This document shows positions 59,315-64,000 of a DNA stretch of 64,000 bases, piece after piece. Made by a program: the position numbers and the translations under genes. Under the pieces are notes generated by a model. That model was not told the DNA's origin, ran no database searches, and worked only from the letters and a program-made list of their open reading frames with translations. This DNA is from Pimelobacter simplex (GTDB lineage: Bacteria; Actinomycetota; Actinomycetes; Propionibacteriales; Nocardioidaceae). The stretch lies in assembly GCF_024662235.1 (NCBI RefSeq), contig NZ_CP096276.1, positions 1,488,001 through 1,552,000 of the forward strand, given 5' to 3'. The stretch's first letter is position 1; every line of letters begins with the position of its first letter.

Positions 59315-60277
59315 TCAGTTCACGAGCACCTGCGCTTCGCCGATCCGGATCTGGGTCGAGCGGCTGAGGCCGTCGAGGCGGATCGTCCCGGTCTGGCCCG
59401 CGCCCGACCAGGTGATGACCCAGCTCGAGGTCGCGGTGACGGTGTAGGCGTCATCGGTCTGGCCCGCGCTCGACTTCTTGTAGGTGTGGCCGCAGTCGGG
59501 GGAGTCGTTCCGCCTGAACTCCGGCTTGTACGGCGTGCCCGCCGTGTCGCAGACGACTTCGGTTCCGTCGCCCATGTCCCAGGTGATGTGCAGCACCTTC
59601 GCCGTCGCGGTGATCGTGATGCCGCCTGCCGACGCACTCTCGGTGATCGGGCCGAAGGTCTGGCTGCTCGGCGCCTTCGCCCACATCCACACGGGCATGC
59701 CGACGAGGCCGATGCTGTCGGGACCGGGCTCGGGAGCGATGCCGATGTCGATCGCCCTGAGGTGCATGTTCTCGATCGCGATCTGGGCGACCTCTCTCGG
59801 TGTCGGTCCCGTGCCGGAGTTCGGCGGCGGATCCTGCGTCCAGATCGTGATGAGCAGCCCGGTCTGCGGCTGGTCGCAGTAGTAGACGGCACCGTCGCCG
59901 GGCTCGTGGCCCTGCCACGACGGGTCACCCGCGGGCGGCTGGGGCTGCACCAGCGAGATGTAGCAGTGGTAGGTGTTCGACCAGTAGGCGCCGTCCTTGG
60001 TGCAAGGGACCGGCCCGGGCGGTGGCTTCGTGATGCCTTGGCTGGTGCCGTCCCAGTAACAGGCGGCGCCGCTGCCGGTGTCCTCTGGCCCGTCGTCGCC
60101 TGGCGTACCCGGCGTGCCGGGATTGTCCGGGACGTGTATCCAGATCAGGCACTCTCCCGTCGCCGGGTCAGTCTGACCGCAGACCGTGCCGTCGGCGTAC
60201 GACGGCGCGGACGCAAGGGCAGTGACGCTGGCGGTGGCGAGGGCAGTCAGCAGGAGGCGAATCAGGAGGCCGCGCAT
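59315..60277 (-). CDS. Secreted protein of Tad operon, unknown function
   Basis: 320 residues from the ATG at 60277. A signal peptide (about 1-29, cleaved after SYA) is followed by a Pro/Gly-rich region with eight or more Cys, then a beta-rich domain with TDDAYTVTATSSWVITWSGAG, like an adhesin or Ig-like fold. It often accompanies actinobacterial Tad loci, sometimes labelled ATP/GTP-binding protein without reason; no P-loop is present. It is probably exported and cell-surface. Its start overlaps the lipoprotein gene by 16 bp. Confidence 0.7.
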   Translation of the reverse strand: MRGLLIRLLLTALATASVTALASAPSYADGTVCGQTDPATGECLIWIHVPDNPGTPGTPGDDGPEDTGSGAACYWDGTSQGITKPPPGPVPCTKDGAYWSNTYHCYISLVQPQPPAGDPSWQGHEPGDGAVYYCDQPQTGLLITIWTQDPPPNSGTGPTPREVAQIAIENMHLRAIDIGIAPEPGPDSIGLVGMPVWMWAKAPSSQTFGPITESASAGGITITATAKVLHITWDMGDGTEVVCDTAGTPYKPEFRRNDSPDCGHTYKKSSAGQTDDAYTVTATSSWVITWSGAGQTGTIRLDGLSRSTQIRIGEAQVLVN

Positions 60278-60888
60278 GGCGTCTGCTTGAGGTCCTGGCC
60301 CGTCGCCACGCGCCAACCGCCGGTGGGGTCGGCGGCGTACTTGTAGTTCGCGACGGTGTAACGGGTCCACCCGGTGTCCGGGCGGTTGGGGGAGACGATC
60401 GACTCGCCGCTCTTGTCGAGCACGTCGACCTTGGTGACGTCCCAGCAGACGTCGATGACGACCGTGGGCACCTTGCCGGCGTCCGGGTCGGAGTTGTCGA
60501 GGGTGACCGACTGGACCTTCAGCTCGCCGATGGCCGTGGTGCCGGTCTGGCGCTGGCCCTGATCGCGCTGCCGCTGTACGAGGGTCTGCACCGCGTTGAG
60601 CTGAGCGCCGATCGCGACGGTCTCGAGCTCCTTGAGATCGCTGGAGGGATCGGCCCGGAGCCCGTCGAGGACGGCGTAATAGTCGGTCATTGCCGTCGTC
60701 GCACTCGCCGACGCGGCGTCGTTCGGAGATGTCGGCGAGTCGCTGGCCGTCGGGTCCGTCGACTCAGCGGGGGACGACGTGGCTGGCGTCGTCGGTGGAG
60801 GATCCGCGTCGTTGTCGGCACACGCCGACACCGCGGCCAACATAAGTGTGCCGGTCGCCAGGAAGGTCAACCCGAGTCGATTCTTCAT
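60262..60888 (-). CDS. Lipoprotein, first gene of Tad operon
   Basis: 208 residues from the ATG at 60888, chosen for the lipobox (LAAVSAC at about 17-23). The mature part has a long Ser/Thr/Pro/Ala linker, then an alpha/beta domain (AMTDYYAVLDGLRADPSSDLKELETVAIG) and a C-terminal strand set with TVANYKYAADPTGGWRVA, related in look to small NTF2-like outer domains. It is likely exported and anchored to the membrane. It heads the minus-strand Tad operon, divergent from the relaxase gene. Confidence 0.72.
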   Translation of the reverse strand: MKNRLGLTFLATGTLMLAAVSACADNDADPPPTTPATSSPAESTDPTASDSPTSPNDAASASATTAMTDYYAVLDGLRADPSSDLKELETVAIGAQLNAVQTLVQRQRDQGQRQTGTTAIGELKVQSVTLDNSDPDAGKVPTVVIDVCWDVTKVDVLDKSGESIVSPNRPDTGWTRYTVANYKYAADPTGGWRVATGQDLKQTPCAAS

Positions 60889-61274
60889 GGGGGTGCTCTT
60901 GCTTCCTCTCGCCTTACGGCGATGAGGCGCGACGACGTCCCACGGGCGGTGCGTGCATCGTCTGAACCTCATCGTAAGCCTGATTTGCGGATCCGGACCC
61001 GACGTCTTTACCCGGGTCACTTCGGGGATCAGGTGCTCGTCTCTGCCCAAGCCCGTCGTCCCACTTCACGCGTCCCACGTCTTCTCCCTTCCTTGTCGCC
61101 CGTTCAGCCCATCTCGCTCACCTCGTCATCCCACGTGCTCCTCGCCCTCCTGCGCCCTCATCCCGTCCTGCTTCCTTCTCTCCTCGCCTACCGCCTCCTT
61201 GCCTTCACACGGTGTGCAGTTCGAGGGGTTGTGGAGAAGGGCGCGCACCTGAGCGCTGTGGGACGGAAACGGCC
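60889..61274. promoter_or_regulatory. Divergent control region / candidate oriT
   Basis: The 386-bp space between the Tad operon and the relaxase gene has no gene. The plus strand at 61081-61200 has only 22 purines in 120 bases, a strong strand bias. A hairpin TCGCC-TTAC-GGCGA is at 60909-60922 and an inverted repeat CACAC-G-GTGTG at 61206-61216. oriT of MobF relaxases usually lies just upstream of the relaxase gene, so this is the best candidate. No nic site could be assigned. Confidence 0.5.
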
Positions 61275-64000
61275 GTGACGGTCTCGATGCGCCGGATGTC
61301 CGCGGGCAGCGGCTACCAGTACCTGCTGCGCAGCGTCGCGGCCGGCGACGGCAACCGCGTCCTGTCGACGCCGCTGACCCGCTACTACTCCGAGGTCGGT
61401 ACGCCGCCCGGACGCTGGCTTGGATCCGGTGTCGGCGCATTCGGTGCCGGCCAGCTTCGCCCGGACATGCACGTGAGCGAGGAGCAGCTCGCGCTGCTTG
61501 TCGGCATGGGGCGCGACCCAATCACGGGAGAGCAGCTCGGCCGCGCGTATCCGTCGTACAAGAGGCTCTCGGACCGCATCGACGAGCGGGTCGCCGCTCT
61601 CGATTCGGAGATGACCCAGGAGGACTGCGCCGCCGAGACGACACGGATCGAGGCCGAGGAAACCGCCGCCGGGATGCGGCGCGCGGTGGCCGGGTTCGAC
61701 CTCACCTTCAGTGTGCCGAAGTCGGTCTCTGTGCTCTGGGGTGTCGCCGACGCCGTCACCCAGGAGCGGATCGTCTCCGCCCATCACGCGGCGGTCGCAG
61801 ACGTAATCGCGCTGTTCGAACGAGAGGTCGCCGCCACTCGGGCGGGGATCTCCGACTCGGACGGCGCCGTCGCCCAGGTCGACGTGGCGGGTGTCGCGGC
61901 CGTCGCCTACGACCACTTCGACTCCCGCGCCGGGGACCCGCAGCTCCACACGCACGTCGTCGTCGCCAACAAGGTCCTCACCCTCATGGACGGCCGCTGG
62001 CGAAGCCTCGACGGACGCCCGGTCTTCGCCTCGCGCACCGGGTTGTCTGCGCACTACGACGCACTCCTGGCGGACCGGCTGTCGCGCGACCTCGGCATCG
62101 AGTGGGAGCTGCGGCAGCGCGGACCCGACCGGAATCCCCGATGGGAGATCGCAGGCGTGACCGACGACCTGATCACCGAGTTCTCCAGCCGCACCCGTGA
62201 GATCGAGCTCAAGAAGGACGAGCTCATCGCGGAGTACGTCGCTCGCCACGGCCGGAGGCCCTCGGCGAGGACGATCGTCGAGCTCCGGGCCCAAGCCACG
62301 CTCGCCACGCGCCCGCCGAAGGAGGTCCGGTCGCTCGCCGACCTCACCGCGGGCTGGCGGCAACGGGCCGCCAAACGGTTGGGCACCGACCCCACGGGGT
62401 GGTCACAGTCGTTGATCGGCCGAGACGGCGATGTCCTGACAGCGGAGGACGTGCCGCTGGCTGCGATCGAAGTGATCGGCGCCGAGGTGGTTGCGGCCGT
62501 CTCCGTGAAGCGGGCTGTGTGGACGCACTGGAACCTGATGGCCGAGGCGGCGAAGCAGACGATGGATCTGAGGTTCGCGACAACCGAAGACCGCGAGGCC
62601 GTCCTCGGCCTCATCGTGGACGCGGCCCGAGCGCGCTCCGTCGTCCTGACGCCGCCGGAACTCGCCCTCAGCCCGGCCCGGTTCCAGCGCGAAGACGGCA
62701 CGAGCCGGTTCCGCCCGCGGCACGGTGAGAAGTACTCCTCGATCGCAGTGCTCGAGGCCGAGGCACGGTTGTTGGCACGCGCCGAGAAGGTGACCGCGCC
62801 AAGGGCTGCAGCCGGTGCCGGTCGAGCGGGCGGCCGTGGCACGGTCTCGCTGTCCGATCAGCAGCGGCGTGCGGTGGGGAGCATCTGTCGCTCAGGGCGC
62901 CAGGTCGACCTCTTGGTCGGACCTGCTGGGGCGGGCAAGACCACGACTATGAGAGCGCTCCGCGCGGCGTGGACCATTGACCAAGGGCGGGGGAGCGTTG
63001 TCGGGCTGGCGCCGTCCGCCGCCGCCGCCCAGGCGCTGGCCGATGACCTCGGTGTCGCCTGCGAGAACACCTCGAAGTGGCTCCATGAGTACGACCGCGG
63101 CCGCACCGAACTGCGGCGCGGTCAACTCGTGATCATCGATGAGGCGACGCTGGCCGACACGGTGACACTCGATCGGCTCACGGGGATCGCAGCAGGCGCG
63201 GGCGCCAAGGTCCTGCTGGTCGGCGACCCGCATCAACTCCAGTCCGTCGATGCCGGCGGAGCCTTCGCACTCCTCGTCGACCGGCGCACGGATGCCCCGG
63301 CGCTGAATGAGATCCACCGTTTCGCCAACGAGTGGGAGAAGGATGCCTCGCTCGCGCTGAGCCGGGGAGACGTCCAGGTCATCTCGGCGTACGGCCGCCA
63401 CAAGCGGATCCGCGAGGGTCTCACCGAGGAGATGGTCGACGCGGCGTACGTCGCCTGGCGGGCCGATTGTGCCGCCGGACGCGCCAGCATCCTCGTGACG
63501 GAGTCTGCGAGGGACGTCCGGGCGCTCAACGAACGCGCCCGGGCCGAGCGGCTGCTCCTGGATGGTGCGGTCGACCACCGCGAGGTCGACCTGGTCGACG
63601 GCTGCCGAGCCTCGGTGGGCGACGTCGTGATCACGCGCCAGAACGACCGCCGGATCCGGACGTTGCGCGGCGGGTGGGTGAAAAATGGCGACCGCTGGCT
63701 GGTCATCGACATCCGGCGGGACGGCTCTGTTCTGGTCAAGCGCCTGGACGCCCGCGGCGGGCGAACGGTCCTGCCACCGGAGTATGTGGCCGAGCACATC
63801 GACCTCGGTTACGCGGTCACCGCGCATCGCGCTCAGGGCGTCACCGTCGATACGGCGCATGTCGTCGTCACTGCATCCACGACCCGAGAGAACCTCTACG
63901 TCTCCATGACTCGCGGCCGCGAGTCCAACATCGCGTACGTCGCCCTCGACCAGCCCGACGACAGCCACTCCACCCCCGGGGCGGATGACGTCACTGCCAG
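61275..64000 (+). CDS. MobF/TrwC-family relaxase-helicase (partial, 3' end outside window)
   Basis: First 908 codons from GTG at 61275; the frame is open to the window end. Relaxase part: MSAGSGYQYLLRSV at the start, the Tyr pair in LTRYYSEV as nucleophile, FDLTFSVPKSVSVLWG and the metal triad DPQLHTHVVVAN. Helicase part (RecD/TraI type): Walker A GPAGAGKTT, Walker B VIIDEATL, VGDPHQLQSVDAGG, VTAHRAQGVT and SMTRGRES. It nicks oriT, stays bound to the strand and unwinds it for transfer through the T4SS with the coupling protein at 11.6-13.3 kb. It faces away from all other large operons of the element. Confidence 0.94.
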   Translation, partial: MTVSMRRMSAGSGYQYLLRSVAAGDGNRVLSTPLTRYYSEVGTPPGRWLGSGVGAFGAGQLRPDMHVSEEQLALLVGMGRDPITGEQLGRAYPSYKRLSDRIDERVAALDSEMTQEDCAAETTRIEAEETAAGMRRAVAGFDLTFSVPKSVSVLWGVADAVTQERIVSAHHAAVADVIALFEREVAATRAGISDSDGAVAQVDVAGVAAVAYDHFDSRAGDPQLHTHVVVANKVLTLMDGRWRSLDGRPVFASRTGLSAHYDALLADRLSRDLGIEWELRQRGPDRNPRWEIAGVTDDLITEFSSRTREIELKKDELIAEYVARHGRRPSARTIVELRAQATLATRPPKEVRSLADLTAGWRQRAAKRLGTDPTGWSQSLIGRDGDVLTAEDVPLAAIEVIGAEVVAAVSVKRAVWTHWNLMAEAAKQTMDLRFATTEDREAVLGLIVDAARARSVVLTPPELALSPARFQREDGTSRFRPRHGEKYSSIAVLEAEARLLARAEKVTAPRAAAGAGRAGGRGTVSLSDQQRRAVGSICRSGRQVDLLVGPAGAGKTTTMRALRAAWTIDQGRGSVVGLAPSAAAAQALADDLGVACENTSKWLHEYDRGRTELRRGQLVIIDEATLADTVTLDRLTGIAAGAGAKVLLVGDPHQLQSVDAGGAFALLVDRRTDAPALNEIHRFANEWEKDASLALSRGDVQVISAYGRHKRIREGLTEEMVDAAYVAWRADCAAGRASILVTESARDVRALNERARAERLLLDGAVDHREVDLVDGCRASVGDVVITRQNDRRIRTLRGGWVKNGDRWLVIDIRRDGSVLVKRLDARGGRTVLPPEYVAEHIDLGYAVTAHRAQGVTVDTAHVVVTASTTRENLYVSMTRGRESNIAYVALDQPDDSHSTPGADDVTA

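Larger units (their letters stand above)
5321..64000. mobile_element. Integrative and conjugative element (left part; right end outside window)
   Basis: The region carries the full set expected for an actinobacterial ICE using a T4SS: tyrosine integrase and Xis at the left edge, SSB, ArdC, VirD4-type coupling protein, VirB4 ATPase, SCO6880 and TrbL-like proteins, two DUF6112 proteins, wall hydrolase, Prim-Pol, ParB-like protein and a MobF relaxase. The left boundary is placed at the 3' end of the methyltransferase gene; the core crossover may lie up to about 60 bp inside that gene. The right boundary is beyond the window. Metal resistance genes, two IS256-family copies and a recombinase module are insertions within it. 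Confidence 0.85.

Overview
The window is high-GC DNA with GTG/TTG starts, tightly overlapping genes and actinobacteria-specific families (DUF3159, DUF6112, SCO6880, DUF6153). It most resembles a Nocardioides-type actinobacterium; the genus is an inference.

Bases 1-5320 look like core chromosome: the end of a DUF3159 membrane protein, two TrkA potassium-uptake subunits, an APC permease, a secreted crystallin-like protein and a TRAM-domain (RumA/TrmA-type) RNA methyltransferase. From about 5300 to the right edge the window is one integrative and conjugative element (ICE) of at least 58 kb, cut off by the window end. It starts with a tyrosine integrase and excisionase beside the 3' end of the methyltransferase gene and ends with the first 908 codons of a TrwC/MobF relaxase-helicase.

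ICE layout: integration and maintenance (5.5-10.4 kb: integrase, Xis, SSB, unknowns); a TRAFAC GTPase pair (10.0-11.6); VirD4-type coupling protein, a small unknown and ArdC (11.6-14.9); a 3.6 kb module with two tyrosine recombinases and an HTH gene, flanked by a 13-bp direct repeat (14.9-18.6); a mercury-type operon with its MerR operator (18.7-21.3); a copper-type cluster (21.6-27.8); an IS256-family element (27.8-29.3); the type IV secretion core (29.8-37.6) with a DprA-like/ComF-like pair inside it; a long leucine-rich-variant (LRV) repeat gene cut at its 5' end by a second IS256-family element (37.7-41.9); a peptidoglycan hydrolase and a T4SS accessory protein (42.1-43.9); a replication/partition operon of ParB-like, two unknowns and Prim-Pol (43.9-47.0); an SPFH protein and partner (47.2-49.2); an EEP-family nuclease (49.5-50.1); a full Tad/Flp pilus locus (50.2-60.9); and a pyrimidine-rich putative oriT/promoter region before the relaxase (60.9-61.3).

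Together the relaxase, coupling protein, VirB4, SCO6880, TrbL and DUF6112 proteins and wall hydrolase form a conjugation machine. The Tad pilus may help mating contact. SSB, ArdC and Prim-Pol would protect and copy the transferred strand. The cargo gives metal resistance and at least two uncharacterised nucleotide- or GTP-linked gene pairs that may be defence systems. No tRNA, rRNA or CRISPR array was seen.
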